The notes under the pieces are model-generated. The model made no database searches, was not told the DNA's origin, and was given only the letters and a program-made list of their open reading frames with translations. The position numbers were made by a program, and so were the translations under genes. A DNA stretch of 64,000 nucleotides from Bacteroidota bacterium (GTDB lineage: Bacteria > Bacteroidota > Bacteroidia > Chitinophagales > Chitinophagaceae), in NCBI GenBank assembly GCA_023437225.1, contig JAEZGS010000015.1:28211-92210 (forward strand). The letters are read 5' to 3'. Below are positions 53,204 through 62,764 of the stretch, in pieces. Position 1 is the first letter of the stretch. Every line of letters starts with the position of its first letter.

Positions 53204-53426
53204 TTATTAATTCTGTTGACTTCTTAAACGATTTACGAAGAATAATATAAACGAACATGAGCTGTCTCCGCAAATGCAGTCCCCGCGTGCATTTGAGCCG
53301 TGCCATGTATTCACTGCCTATGCATGCAAACTTCAAAAATAATTTTTAAAAAAAGTAGGCGATAAGTGTTGTTTTATTCAATCCTTTTACTATTTTTACA
53401 ACGGTTTTTCATAGGATATTGGATTT

Positions 53427-53465
53427 TAAAAACGGGGCTGGATTTCTATCCTGGCCCTTTTTTTT
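53427..53465 (-). terminator. Bidirectional terminator-like hairpin downstream of uvrC
   Basis: An interrupted stem, GGGGCTGGAT / ATCCTGGCCC (53434-53443 with 53448-53457, two mismatches), is flanked by an A-run on the left and a T-run on the right. It can therefore work for minus-strand uvrC and for plus-strand read-through. Confidence 0.6.
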
Positions 53466-53502
53466 GTTTACACTTCACCTTTGACTGAGGCTCGCCTGTT
53501 CT

Positions 53503-55317
53503 TCAAGGCTCTTTTTTACTTTCGAAATAATTTAATATGCGGTTCGCCCGTGAGGCGCCCACTTCAATTGTCAACTCTTCTTTCCCAAGCTCACGAATCT
53601 TCTTAACTGACTTATACTTTCTCAGTAACTGCTGTACAGTGCTCTTGCCAATACCAGGAATCGATTCCAGTTCATTTTTAAAAGTGCCCTTGCTTCGTTT
53701 ATTTCTATGAAACGTGATTCCAAATCTGTGTACCTCGTCGCGAATCCGCCGGATAAGTTTTAAACTTTCACTATTATATCCAAGCTTGATCGATTCCTTA
53801 TCACCAGGAAAGAAAATCTCTTCTTCATTCTTCGCCAGTCCAATAATAGTCATCCGACCACCGAGGCCGAGTTCTTCTATGCTTTCCAATGCAGCGCTGA
53901 GCTGCCCTTTACCACCATCAATGATCACCAGTTGCGGAAGACTTTCCTCTTCGTCTCTAAGCCGCCTGTAGCGCCTGTAAACGACTTCTTTCATGGTTGC
54001 GAAGTCATTGATGCCTTCCACCGTTTTTACGTTGAAATGCCTGTAATCCTGTTTGCTGGGAACGCCATTTTTGAAACATACCATTGCAGATACCGGATAG
54101 CTTCCCTGAAAATTCGAATTGTCGAAACACTCTATATGAATCGGGAGATCGTTGAGCGACAAGTCCTGCTGCAACTGGTAAAGCACCTGCTTTTTCTCCC
54201 AATCTTCCTTTCCTTCCAGTTCCAGGATCTTCTTCTTTCGCAGCTCATCCTTGAAGTAGTTTACGTTCTTCTCAGACAATTCCAGGAGCCTTTTTTTGTC
54301 ACCGGCCTTCGGAATGGTCAACATCACTCCCTCTTCCGGATAATCTATCACGAACGGCACGATGATCTCTGCCGCGTTGCTATTGAAGTTGGCTCGAAGC
54401 TGCGCAATGGCAAACGCCATGATCTCTTCATCAGTTTCTTCGAGGTGGGTTTCAAGCTGCGCTGTATGAGTAACCACTATGCTACCATTCTCCACATGCA
54501 GAAAGTTCACAATTGCGTGATCTCCATCGCGTAGAAGAGAGAACACATCTGCATTTGAAAGGTGCCGGCTGACGATGACCGACTTAGCCTGGTAACTTTC
54601 AAGATGCGCGATCTTTTTTCTTACAAGCTCCGCTTTTTCAAACTCGAGGTTTTCTGCGTGACCCTGCATTTCTTCTTTGAAGTAGTTGATAACTGCAGTG
54701 ACATTGCCTTTTAAAATGTTCCGTATCTGCTGTAATCCCTTGAAATAGTCTTCCATCGACTGCAATCCTTCGCACGGTCCCTTGCAATTGCCGAGGTGAT
54801 ATTCAAGGCATACTTTGAACTTTCTTTTTTGAATGTTTGCTTCCGCAAGGTTCAGTTTGCAAGTGCGTAATGGAATTGTGGATCGAACGAAGTCGATGAG
54901 TTCCCGCACACGATGCACAGACGTAAAAGGCCCGAGGTACTCGGATCCATCGTTGATTCTTCTTCGGGTGAGAAAGATTCGGGGGAAGGGTTCGTTCTTG
55001 ATCACTATATACGGATACGATTTGTCATCTTTCAGATCGATGTTGAATCGCGGCTGGAATTGTTTGATCAAAGAATTCTCCAGCAGGAAGGCATCCTGTT
55101 CAGAATTTACGATGGTAAATTCGATCCGTGCAATTCTTTGAACCAACTCGTGTGTTTTATAGGACGTGAAGGTTTTACTGAAATAAGAGCTGACGCGCTT
55201 CCTCAGGTTCTTCGCTTTACCCACATATAACAGTTCGTTGGTGTCATCATAATATTTATAGACTCCCGCATCGGTAGGAATGGTATGTGCGATATTTGAG
55301 TACTCTTTTTGTGTCAT
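53503..55317 (-). CDS. uvrC: Excinuclease ABC subunit C
   Basis: A 604-residue nucleotide-excision-repair nuclease. An N-terminal GIY-YIG domain (DAGVYKYYDDTNELLYVGKA) makes the 3' incision. A UvrB-interacting UVR motif lies near residue 210 (NLEFEKAELVRKKI). The RNase H-like domain (HIECFDNSNFQGSYPV, VIIDGGKGQL) makes the 5' incision, and a C-terminal helix-hairpin-helix is present (SIPGIGKSTVQQLLRKY). Length is normal for the family. Its start overlaps the lipoprotein stop by four bases. Confidence 0.96.
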   Translation of the reverse strand: MTQKEYSNIAHTIPTDAGVYKYYDDTNELLYVGKAKNLRKRVSSYFSKTFTSYKTHELVQRIARIEFTIVNSEQDAFLLENSLIKQFQPRFNIDLKDDKSYPYIVIKNEPFPRIFLTRRRINDGSEYLGPFTSVHRVRELIDFVRSTIPLRTCKLNLAEANIQKRKFKVCLEYHLGNCKGPCEGLQSMEDYFKGLQQIRNILKGNVTAVINYFKEEMQGHAENLEFEKAELVRKKIAHLESYQAKSVIVSRHLSNADVFSLLRDGDHAIVNFLHVENGSIVVTHTAQLETHLEETDEEIMAFAIAQLRANFNSNAAEIIVPFVIDYPEEGVMLTIPKAGDKKRLLELSEKNVNYFKDELRKKKILELEGKEDWEKKQVLYQLQQDLSLNDLPIHIECFDNSNFQGSYPVSAMVCFKNGVPSKQDYRHFNVKTVEGINDFATMKEVVYRRYRRLRDEEESLPQLVIIDGGKGQLSAALESIEELGLGGRMTIIGLAKNEEEIFFPGDKESIKLGYNSESLKLIRRIRDEVHRFGITFHRNKRSKGTFKNELESIPGIGKSTVQQLLRKYKSVKKIRELGKEELTIEVGASRANRILNYFESKKEP

Positions 55318-55925
55318 TCTTGTTCCCAGTTATTCCAGACGAGTTTTACCTGTCGAATTGTTTCTTTATCACGAAGCGACCTGGATTCATTCACCTGCAA
55401 AAAATATCCCGGCTTCCAGGTCATCTTTCTGATAATGGTTGAATCGCCTTTTTGCTCAATCCGCTCAACATAAAGATGAAAAACTTTATCGTAGGTGTCG
55501 GTAGCTTTTGACTGAACATCAATGCGGCGAATAGGCAGTTCGCTTTTTAAAGCCTCGTACATAAATGTGGAAGAACGTGTTGATCTGTCATAAAAACCGG
55601 ATTCCCTGTAGTTGTCGGGGAACACCCGTGGATCCAGTTCAGGTGAAATGAACTCATCGGCATATGAATGAAACTCATCAAGCGATGCATACCCTGAGTC
55701 TTTAACCTCGTTGTTTATTACAATTTTTCTTATACCCACCGGCAGTGAATCTACACTTAGGATCTCGCTCTTTAAGAAGTCGAGAACCGGGAAATATTGT
55801 TTGGCTTTGCCGGTTGTATCAGGCGTGCTTTGCGATGCAGACGTGTTGCTACTGCGGTTTTCAGCAGAATTGTTACAAGCCAGCAGTATGGTAATTAGTG
55901 CGATGAGAAGCGTATTGTGACCCAT
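55314..55925 (-). CDS. Lipoprotein of unknown function coupled to uvrC
   Basis: A 203-residue lipoprotein: signal peptide and lipobox ITILLAC from the ATG at 55925, then a Ser/Asn/Thr-rich linker and a mainly soluble domain without recognised family. The sequence SFDEFHSYADEFI-like (here SLDEFHSYADEFISPEL) and IRKMTWKPGYFLQVN suggest a small alpha/beta fold. It overlaps uvrC by an ATGA, so the two are translationally coupled, although a functional link to repair is not evident. Confidence 0.65.
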   Translation of the reverse strand: MGHNTLLIALITILLACNNSAENRSSNTSASQSTPDTTGKAKQYFPVLDFLKSEILSVDSLPVGIRKIVINNEVKDSGYASLDEFHSYADEFISPELDPRVFPDNYRESGFYDRSTRSSTFMYEALKSELPIRRIDVQSKATDTYDKVFHLYVERIEQKGDSTIIRKMTWKPGYFLQVNESRSLRDKETIRQVKLVWNNWEQE

Positions 55926-56001
55926 ATTTTCTGAATAACGAAGCTGCAAAAATAAAAAGCTGCTATCAAAGACAGCAGCTTCCTGGTTGCGCTAGTGAAA
56001 A

Positions 56002-57456
56002 TTAGCGGATAGTTTTGGCTACCCCGAACTTCACCCCATATTCCATGAGGAATTCAGAGATCGGGTATTCTTTATTGTACGTCGAAAGCAGTTGATAACG
56101 GAATTGAGGACCCAATTGCCAGCGTACACCTCCTGTTCTATAGGAAATATATGCTTCGGCGGCTGTGCTCACGTTCCATTTACGTGTTAGTGCCGGCTGA
56201 CGTGTATAATTTTTATAATCCGTGGTAATGAGATAGCTGTCGCGATTCAACAGGTAAGTGGGCTGAATCGTTGCCGCAATATTCAACTGCAGCCTCTTAT
56301 TGCCGAGAAGTTTCAATTCAGCGCCAATTGGAGCCGACAATTGCAGGTAATGGTTTTGGATATCTTTTTCAGCATAGCCGCCGAAATTGCGGTATGAAGA
56401 AAAACTGCTTATCGAATCGTTTGTGAATCCATAGCTGTTATTCAGGGCGATCGTGGTCAATTCTGTTGGTGACCGGAAAGCCTGGATGGAATAGCGCGAG
56501 AAATTAAATTGAAGGCCGGCTTTCAGCGCAATATTCTTACTTGCGGCATATAGAATTCCGGTTCCAATTTCAAAGCCCCAGGCCGGTTTATGATTAACAA
56601 GCTTGTTTACATCGCCGGATAGGTTCATCGCAAGTGGAATGCTGCGAATGTCTGATCCATAAGTGTTCGGCTTATTTCCTGACAACCTTCGATAGGTCAT
56701 TGTTGGTGCAGCCGTCAACTGGAAACTGAGTCTCTTAACCTTGGGGATTGCCAGTTCATACACGGCATATTCCTGCAACCAGTTTATTCTTCTTTCATCG
56801 GCCATCTTTCCGGCATCGACTTCTGGTTTAGTCACCAGGGGATCCGGACTGCTCTCTTCAGCCGGTGAAATTTCTGCCAGTGGGCGGGGCGATAACTGCA
56901 AGAAGATATCATCGATCGTTGAAGGAACATTTTGGATCGAGGCGGCTAAGCGCGATTCCTTATTGGAAACAGTGGCCGGCGCTTCATCTTCCTGGTCTAT
57001 TCCTGATTTGATCAGCGGGAGAGATATGACTTTTGCCGTTGCAACCGGTGAAGAACTTTCAATCGAGAGGATATCCGAAACATAACCATCGACAGGCTCC
57101 AAATATCTGCTTGCATGAGTAGATTCCGCTTCACGCTTTGGTTTTTTGATTGAAGCAAAGAAATCGCGGGTTCCAAAAGGAATCAGTTGTGCAGGTTCGC
57201 GAGCTTCACGTTTTGATGCAGTGATCTCACTTTTACTTTGAAGTGCGGATGCAGGTTTTGGTGCAGTAAGATTATTAAGTGAATAGAGGCCAAGACCTGA
57301 AAGCAGGAGTGCAAATCCATACCAGTACCACTTCTTCCCAGGATGCAGCGATTTGTTCACTTCATTCCATACTTTATCAGAAGGATACATCCTGAACTGG
57401 TCGGCTTTCTGTTTTATCAGAGATTCAAAATCATCATTGTAAAAATCTCTCTCCAT
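56002..57456 (-). CDS. Putative dual-membrane anti-sigma factor with C-terminal outer-membrane barrel
   Basis: A 484-residue protein. Residues 1-42 are charged and helical (DDFESLIKQKADQFRMYPSD), cytoplasmic in character. Residues ~44-60 form one transmembrane helix (WYWYGFALLLSGLGLYSL). Residues ~65-235 are a low-complexity Ser/Pro/Glu linker long enough to cross the periplasm. Residues ~240-484 have alternating beta-barrel character, resembling OmpA/PorT-like beta-barrel proteins. The gene directly follows an ECF sigma gene. Dual membrane-spanning anti-sigma factors (Dma) of this architecture are known in Bacteroides thetaiotaomicron, where they control vesiculation. The anti-sigma role here is inferred. 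Confidence 0.6.
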   Translation of the reverse strand: MERDFYNDDFESLIKQKADQFRMYPSDKVWNEVNKSLHPGKKWYWYGFALLLSGLGLYSLNNLTAPKPASALQSKSEITASKREAREPAQLIPFGTRDFFASIKKPKREAESTHASRYLEPVDGYVSDILSIESSSPVATAKVISLPLIKSGIDQEDEAPATVSNKESRLAASIQNVPSTIDDIFLQLSPRPLAEISPAEESSPDPLVTKPEVDAGKMADERRINWLQEYAVYELAIPKVKRLSFQLTAAPTMTYRRLSGNKPNTYGSDIRSIPLAMNLSGDVNKLVNHKPAWGFEIGTGILYAASKNIALKAGLQFNFSRYSIQAFRSPTELTTIALNNSYGFTNDSISSFSSYRNFGGYAEKDIQNHYLQLSAPIGAELKLLGNKRLQLNIAATIQPTYLLNRDSYLITTDYKNYTRQPALTRKWNVSTAAEAYISYRTGGVRWQLGPQFRYQLLSTYNKEYPISEFLMEYGVKFGVAKTIR

Positions 57457-57539
57457 AGTCGTTAGCGTTTGAACAGGCTAATGTTCATAGGATGCGTAAC
57501 CTTCTATACCACGATTCAATCGCTCACGGGCCCGTTGCT

Positions 57540-58121
57540 TTATTGGCCTGCCGCCAACCCCATCCAGCCTGTCTTCTCTTTTGGTTTCTGTATGATCTTT
57601 TTTCTGATCAGTATGTCTTCAAGCATCTGCTTCGCACGGGTATACTGCGATCTGCTCGTGCTCTCTTCAATGTCGAGCATTTCCGCTACTTCCTTATGCG
57701 AATAACCTTCAATAGCGTACAGGTTTAATACTGTTCGATATCCTATCGGTAGTAGCCGGATGCATTCGACCACTTGTTTTGCCTGCACAATCGAGGGGAC
57801 CGAATCTTCCCGTATCTGAACCCCGGTAGCGTGAATGATGTCAACGCTCTCGTTGAACTTCCGGTTCTTTTTCAGATGATTAATGCACGTATGCACCACA
57901 ATTCGGCGAATCCAGCCTTCAAACGCTCCCTTGTTCTGGAAAGTGTGTATCTGTGAAAACACCTTGATAAACCCTTCCTGGAGCATGTCTTCTGCATCCT
58001 CCCTGTTGTGGGCAAACCGATAGCAAACAGACAGCATTTTTGAACTGTATCTTGAATACAATTCTCTTTGTGCTACTGAATCATTATTTAAACAGCCTTG
58101 AAATATGGCGTCGTCGGTCAT
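57540..58121 (-). CDS. ECF-type RNA polymerase sigma factor
   Basis: A 193-residue sigma-70 family protein with region 2 (YSSKMLSVCYRFAHNREDAEDMLQEGFIKVF) and region 4 (LNLYAIEGYSHKEVAEMLDIEESTSRSQYTRAKQ). The ATG at 58121 is used; a longer frame starts only with TTG. It is followed 83 bases later by the putative anti-sigma/barrel gene, which probably holds it inactive. Confidence 0.92.
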   Translation of the reverse strand: MTDDAIFQGCLNNDSVAQRELYSRYSSKMLSVCYRFAHNREDAEDMLQEGFIKVFSQIHTFQNKGAFEGWIRRIVVHTCINHLKKNRKFNESVDIIHATGVQIREDSVPSIVQAKQVVECIRLLPIGYRTVLNLYAIEGYSHKEVAEMLDIEESTSRSQYTRAKQMLEDILIRKKIIQKPKEKTGWMGLAAGQ

Positions 58122-58184
58122 AGAAACCGTTTGGTTGCCTTGTAATTTAGACAAAATTCCGAAGCAAATGCTGCTCGGGAAAAA

Positions 58185-60416
58185 TTATATTCCTGCTCTT
58201 ATGGCGATGATAAAATTCCTTCCAGCCGCCGAAAATCCTGACGCAAACGTTCGGTAATTGCGGTCGAGAATATTTTCCAATCCAACCTGCAACATCAAAT
58301 GCCGACTAAACTGGAATTGACTTTTCAAATTGAGCGTATACCATGAAGGCATTCCTTCGGGGGTTGCATATTGTAAATTGTCTTCACCATTCAGGTTATA
58401 ATTCCCTATTCGTTTCCAACCATTGAACAACATATAGAACTCGGTCTGGAACCGGGCTTTCGAAATCGTTGTGCCTACACGTCCGTACACGGGTGGAATG
58501 TGATCCATAGGCGTAGGACCAGTGGAAGTATGCAAACGTCCATACGTATAGGTGATGGCACCATCAACGGACAAGTATTCGCAAATGCGCGAGTTTATTG
58601 TTGCAGATGCTCCATACATCCGGGCTTTGTTATAATTCTGGTTCGCGAGTACTGCGCTCATGACCCCGTTGTATAACATCGAATCCTTTTCCTGGTATTT
58701 GAATGGAGCAAGGCCGATCGCATTTTCAAACCATGTATGAAATGCGTTGATACGAAGTATGTTTCCTTGTGAAATCTGTATTTCCATTCCCATGTCAACC
58801 GAATACGTGTACTCTGGTTTTAGATTGGGATTGGGAACGATCAATTGTCTTGATTGCGTATTTGATTCGAATATTCGCGCAAGGTCATCAATATTTGGTG
58901 CACGAAATCCCGTTGCAAGGCCTAATGAAAGTTTCGTATGAGTGGCTGGAAGGTACACCAGTCCAAGGTTTCCGGTTATTGCAACGTTATCCTGTTTGAT
59001 TTCTGAGAATGGCAAATTCAATTGTGTTGCCCGGTCAGAAATGGTCGAATGCAAGTTTACATATTGAAATCTTACGCCATCATTCAACACCAGTTTCTCC
59101 GGAATGATCTTCCACAGATGTTGTGTATATATTCCGAAATAATTCATTTTGTTCTTACCATCAGGATATCGCGAATCGAGTTTAGCACGCTCGTTCGAGA
59201 CAATGTTGAGGCGATAAGCAGATGAGTTTAGATCATTTAGTTGCATATCGGCACCAACATTCCATTCATGTGCCGGCCACTTTCTTCTGGCATCAACAGA
59301 AGCAGCGATCACCCCAATCTTCTCTATCCTGTTGTCGCGGTTGTCATTGCGATAATTGCGTTGATGCCTGGATTCTTCCAGATATTGATAGTTTGCTGCA
59401 ACACGGATTTCCTGGAAAAAAGAGGGAAGTTTAGCGGCGTTCAACTCGTATGCAATCAGGTTTCTCTCCTGCGGGCCATAATACCATTCGGCATATCTCA
59501 ATGAACCATTGCGTATGTCTGTAAGCCTGTCGTATCGCGGTATATTACTGGATGAAGACTTCTGCAGATTGAGTGAATGCGTTACTTTTTCCGAAGCTTT
59601 ATATGTAAATTTTTGCAACAGGTCAAATTGCGAATACCCTGAATATTTTTGAACACGATCGTCATTGTTACTAACAATCGAATCAATGTCGCCAAACCTT
59701 TGCACGTAATAATTCCTCCTGCCGAAATCAGGATACTTATCGCGATAATTATCGCCCATTTTCATATCGTCGAAATCGCTGTAGGTAAATGATGTCAATG
59801 ATGCGATCTTCTTACCTCCAATGCCAATATCTGCATGAACTGTCTTCTCGTTATTCGCGCTGCTGTAACGTGCGAATGCAGTAGCGCTATAGCTTGTCTT
59901 AGAGTTGGAGAACGACGGCATTTTAGTTTTCAGATGTATTACGCCACCCAACGCATCGCTTCCATAAATCGTCGATGCCGGACCGTACAATACTTCAACG
60001 CGTTCAAGTATGTTTTGATCAACAGTGATGACGTTCTGCAAATGACCTGCACGGAAGATGGCATTGTTTAAACGTACGCCATCGATTACCAGCAAAATGC
60101 GACTTGCCTCAAAACCTCGTATGACGGGGCTGCTGCCGCCCTGTTGGCTTTTCTGAACAAACACATTACCCGAATTCATCAGGAGATCGCCGGTGTTTTG
60201 AGTGTTTGCAAATCGGATCTGTCGGGCGTTGACAACAGTAATTTGTTGCACAATATTTTTCCGTCGCTCCGCAAATTTATTTGCAGATATCACCACTTCG
60301 TTTAGCTCAGTATGTTGAAAGGATGTGTCTGTTATTTCCTGTGCAGAGAGCTCTGCTGTAATGCATATAAAGAATAAAAATAGTAACTGCTTCATTCCGT
60401 TGATTGATCGATGCAT
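58185..60416 (-). CDS. TonB-dependent receptor (HmuR/hemoglobin-receptor-like)
   Basis: A 743-residue receptor. Its signal peptide ends at AELSAQ and its TonB box is ELNEVVISANKFAERRKNIV. The plug carries SSPVIRGFEASRILLVIDGV and VEVLYGPASTIYGSDALGG, and the barrel ends in NFIIAIRAGI. The plug resembles heme/hemoglobin and catecholate receptors. The substrate is uncertain. An alternative start lies seven codons downstream (MKQLLFLFF). A terminator separates it from gpmI. Confidence 0.87.
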   Translation of the reverse strand: MHRSINGMKQLLFLFFICITAELSAQEITDTSFQHTELNEVVISANKFAERRKNIVQQITVVNARQIRFANTQNTGDLLMNSGNVFVQKSQQGGSSPVIRGFEASRILLVIDGVRLNNAIFRAGHLQNVITVDQNILERVEVLYGPASTIYGSDALGGVIHLKTKMPSFSNSKTSYSATAFARYSSANNEKTVHADIGIGGKKIASLTSFTYSDFDDMKMGDNYRDKYPDFGRRNYYVQRFGDIDSIVSNNDDRVQKYSGYSQFDLLQKFTYKASEKVTHSLNLQKSSSSNIPRYDRLTDIRNGSLRYAEWYYGPQERNLIAYELNAAKLPSFFQEIRVAANYQYLEESRHQRNYRNDNRDNRIEKIGVIAASVDARRKWPAHEWNVGADMQLNDLNSSAYRLNIVSNERAKLDSRYPDGKNKMNYFGIYTQHLWKIIPEKLVLNDGVRFQYVNLHSTISDRATQLNLPFSEIKQDNVAITGNLGLVYLPATHTKLSLGLATGFRAPNIDDLARIFESNTQSRQLIVPNPNLKPEYTYSVDMGMEIQISQGNILRINAFHTWFENAIGLAPFKYQEKDSMLYNGVMSAVLANQNYNKARMYGASATINSRICEYLSVDGAITYTYGRLHTSTGPTPMDHIPPVYGRVGTTISKARFQTEFYMLFNGWKRIGNYNLNGEDNLQYATPEGMPSWYTLNLKSQFQFSRHLMLQVGLENILDRNYRTFASGFSAAGRNFIIAIRAGI

Positions 60417-60430
60417 TACTTAAAAATTTA

Positions 60431-60458
60431 GACCGCAGTACACGAATGCACTGCGGTC
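60431..60458 (-). terminator. Terminator between gpmI and the TonB receptor
   Basis: A perfect 9-bp stem GACCGCAGT / ACTGCGGTC with a 10-base loop, followed on the minus strand by TAAATTTTTA. The T-run is interrupted, so termination may be partial. Confidence 0.7.
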
Positions 60459-60485
60459 GGATATTGTAAGCTACAATTTATTTTA

Positions 60486-62006
60486 TCAGATGAGTACTTC
60501 GCCTGTCATTTGCGGCGGCACTGGAATGTTCATCATGGTAAGGATGGTTGGTGCAAGATCACCCAGCTTTCCCTGCCTGATGGTGCCTTTCCATTCGCTA
60601 TCGATGATGAAAAAGGGAACAAGATTCAGTGTATGTGCGGTATTGGGTGAACCGTCTTCATTGATCATGAAATCTGCGTTTCCGTGGTCTGCAGTGAGGA
60701 ACACGGTATAGCCATGTTTGAGAGCCGCAGTCACTACACGTTGAACACATGCATCTACTGTTTCAACGGCTCTAATGGCAGCGCTAAATATTCCTGTGTG
60801 GCCCACCATATCTGCGTTTGCGAAGTTCAGGCAGATGAAGTCAGCCGATTCTTTTTCAATTTCCGGCACGATGGCATCAGTGATCTCGTTGGCGCTCATC
60901 TCGGGTTTAAGGTCATAAGTTGCCACCTTCGGTGATGGTTCCATGATCCTCTTCTCACCTTCGAAAGGCATCTCTCTGCCACCGCTAAAGAAGAATGTAA
61001 CGTGCGGATATTTTTCTGTCTCAGCAATACGAATTTGTTTCCTTCCGTGATGTGCTAACACTTCACCAAGAGTGTTGTTGAGATTGTCTGTTTCAAAGAT
61101 TACGCGAACATTCTCATAAGTCTTGTCGTATTCAGTCATAGTGGTATAATGCAGCGCAAGCTTATACATGCTGAAGTCGGGCATGTCTGTCTGCGTTAAT
61201 ACCTGTGTGATTTCGCGACAACGATCTGTACGGAAGTTGAAGCAGATAGCCACATCACCATTTTCTATCAATGCGATCGGTTGATCATTTTCTGTGATGA
61301 CAGTTGGCTTGATAAATTCATCTGTGATATTGTTGGAATATGCATGCTCTACCGCATAAAGCGCATTGCCCGCTTTCTCGCCAATTCCATTTACAAGGGC
61401 ATCGTAGGCAAGTTTCACGCGCTCCCATCTTTTATCACGGTCCATGGCGAAGTAGCGGCCACTTACTGAAGCGATCTTTCCTACTGAGTTGTGCATATGA
61501 GCCTGCAATGTAGACAGGAACTGTAATCCACTTTTCGGATCGGTATCGCGACCATCAGTAAAAGCATGAACAAATACCTTGTCGAGTTCATATTGTTTAC
61601 AAACGTCGAGAAGCGCCATTACATGATTGATGTGCGAGTGGACACCGCCGTCGCTCACCAGTCCTAGAAGATGCAGTTTTTTATTGTTGTTCTTTGCGTA
61701 GGTTATTGCTTCGAGAAGCTGAGGATTCTGAGCAAATGAGCCATCACGGACAGCGACATTGATTCGTTGTAATTCCTGGTAAACGATGCGCCCTGCTCCG
61801 AGGTTGAGGTGACCTACTTCCGAATTGCCCATCTGGCCTTCAGGAAGTCCAACGGCTTCGCCGCAGGTAACAAGTGTGCTGTGTGGGTACTGATTGTAAA
61901 GTGAGCTGACAAATGGTACGGAAGCCTGCTGAATTGCGTCCGAAGATGCAACCTTTCCAAGTCCCCATCCATCCATAATGACGAGAATGACTTTTTTCGA
62001 AGACAT
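60486..62006 (-). CDS. gpmI: 2,3-bisphosphoglycerate-independent phosphoglycerate mutase
   Basis: A 506-residue alkaline-phosphatase-superfamily enzyme interconverting 2- and 3-phosphoglycerate. The first metal motif is VIMDGWGLG, the nucleophilic serine lies in MGNSEVGHLNLGAGR, and the C-terminal metal motifs are NFANADMVGHTG and TADHGNADFM. Length is normal. It is a single gene with its own terminator. Confidence 0.95.
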   Translation of the reverse strand: MSSKKVILVIMDGWGLGKVASSDAIQQASVPFVSSLYNQYPHSTLVTCGEAVGLPEGQMGNSEVGHLNLGAGRIVYQELQRINVAVRDGSFAQNPQLLEAITYAKNNNKKLHLLGLVSDGGVHSHINHVMALLDVCKQYELDKVFVHAFTDGRDTDPKSGLQFLSTLQAHMHNSVGKIASVSGRYFAMDRDKRWERVKLAYDALVNGIGEKAGNALYAVEHAYSNNITDEFIKPTVITENDQPIALIENGDVAICFNFRTDRCREITQVLTQTDMPDFSMYKLALHYTTMTEYDKTYENVRVIFETDNLNNTLGEVLAHHGRKQIRIAETEKYPHVTFFFSGGREMPFEGEKRIMEPSPKVATYDLKPEMSANEITDAIVPEIEKESADFICLNFANADMVGHTGIFSAAIRAVETVDACVQRVVTAALKHGYTVFLTADHGNADFMINEDGSPNTAHTLNLVPFFIIDSEWKGTIRQGKLGDLAPTILTMMNIPVPPQMTGEVLI

Positions 62007-62136
62007 AGTGATTTCAATGAGTGTTAAAATTCAATTAGACGGCGGCAAAGGTACGACAAACGCTGCGGCGGATTTTATTTTAAGGAAATCGATTGGTAAA
62101 TTGGCATGTTTTTAGACTAACAGGGAGCGATAAATC

Positions 62137-62532
62137 ATGAATATGAAACGATTTTTAGGGTTTGCACTTGCGGGGTTGGCGATATTTTTTATGTCTTTCA
62201 AACCGGCATATTCCATCGATGAAGTGATTGGTGCTTTGAAGAATGGCAATGCAAGCCAGATGGCTCGTTATTTTGACTCCAGGGTTGACGTGTCCCTGCC
62301 TGATAAATCTGATAACTATAGTAAGAAACAGGCAGAGATGGTACTAAGAGATTTCTTCAATGCTCATAACGTCCGGGGCTTCCAGGTAAAACATTCCGGG
62401 GAAACCAATGGCTCGCAATTCTGCATCGGTTTGCTTCAAACGAAGAACGGGAATTTCAGAACCAAACTGTACATGAAAAGGAAAGGAGATGTGCAGGTAG
62501 TGCAGGAGATTGCATTTCAATCTGAGAAATAA
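62137..62532 (+). CDS. DUF4783 secreted protein
   Basis: A 131-residue protein with a signal peptide (ending SFKPAYS) and a compact NTF2-like domain: DEVIGALKNGNASQMARYFDSRVDVSL and LRDFFNAHNVRGFQVKHSGE are typical of the Bacteroidota DUF4783 family. The function is unknown. It is probably periplasmic. Period-8 repeats begin 10 bases after its stop. Confidence 0.8.
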   Translation: MNMKRFLGFALAGLAIFFMSFKPAYSIDEVIGALKNGNASQMARYFDSRVDVSLPDKSDNYSKKQAEMVLRDFFNAHNVRGFQVKHSGETNGSQFCIGLLQTKNGNFRTKLYMKRKGDVQVVQEIAFQSEK

Positions 62533-62542
62533 GCCGGTAATT

Positions 62543-62606
62543 GGAGAAACAGATAATCAGAGAAACAGATAATCAGAGGAACGGACAATCAGAGAAACGG
62601 AGATTC
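62543..62606. repeat. Period-8 tandem repeat (GGAGAAAC/AGATAATC), eight units
   Basis: Eight 8-base units alternate between xGAGAAAC and xGAtAATC types, giving a 16-base higher-order period. The array is preceded by CCGGTAATT, as at 6351-6361. Confidence 0.8.
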
Positions 62607-62707
62607 CTGTAAGTCCATTGCATATTTTAGGTTTCCTGTTTGCTTTTTCAAATGCTTCCCCGCATTCTAAAGAACTGTATTTGGCATGTAGCATTTCGCA
62701 TTTAGTA

Positions 62708-62735
62708 TTCCGCTTTCCGCTTTCCGCTTTCCGCT
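62708..62735. repeat. Heptamer tandem repeat TTCCGCT x4
   Basis: Four perfect copies of TTCCGCT plus a partial fifth (to 62741) lie between the period-8 array and nadC. Copy number may vary by slippage, and the array lies about 30 bases before the nadC start. Confidence 0.85.
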
Positions 62736-62764
62736 TTCTGTAAACATATCGCTAGTTTTGTAGC

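Larger units (their letters stand above)
53145..53502. other. 358-base region after gldN: two terminators, no gene seen
   Basis: The region holds the gldN terminator (53178-53203) and the bidirectional hairpin near uvrC (53427-53465). Between them is AT-rich sequence with no frame of protein-like composition on either strand. Confidence 0.6.
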
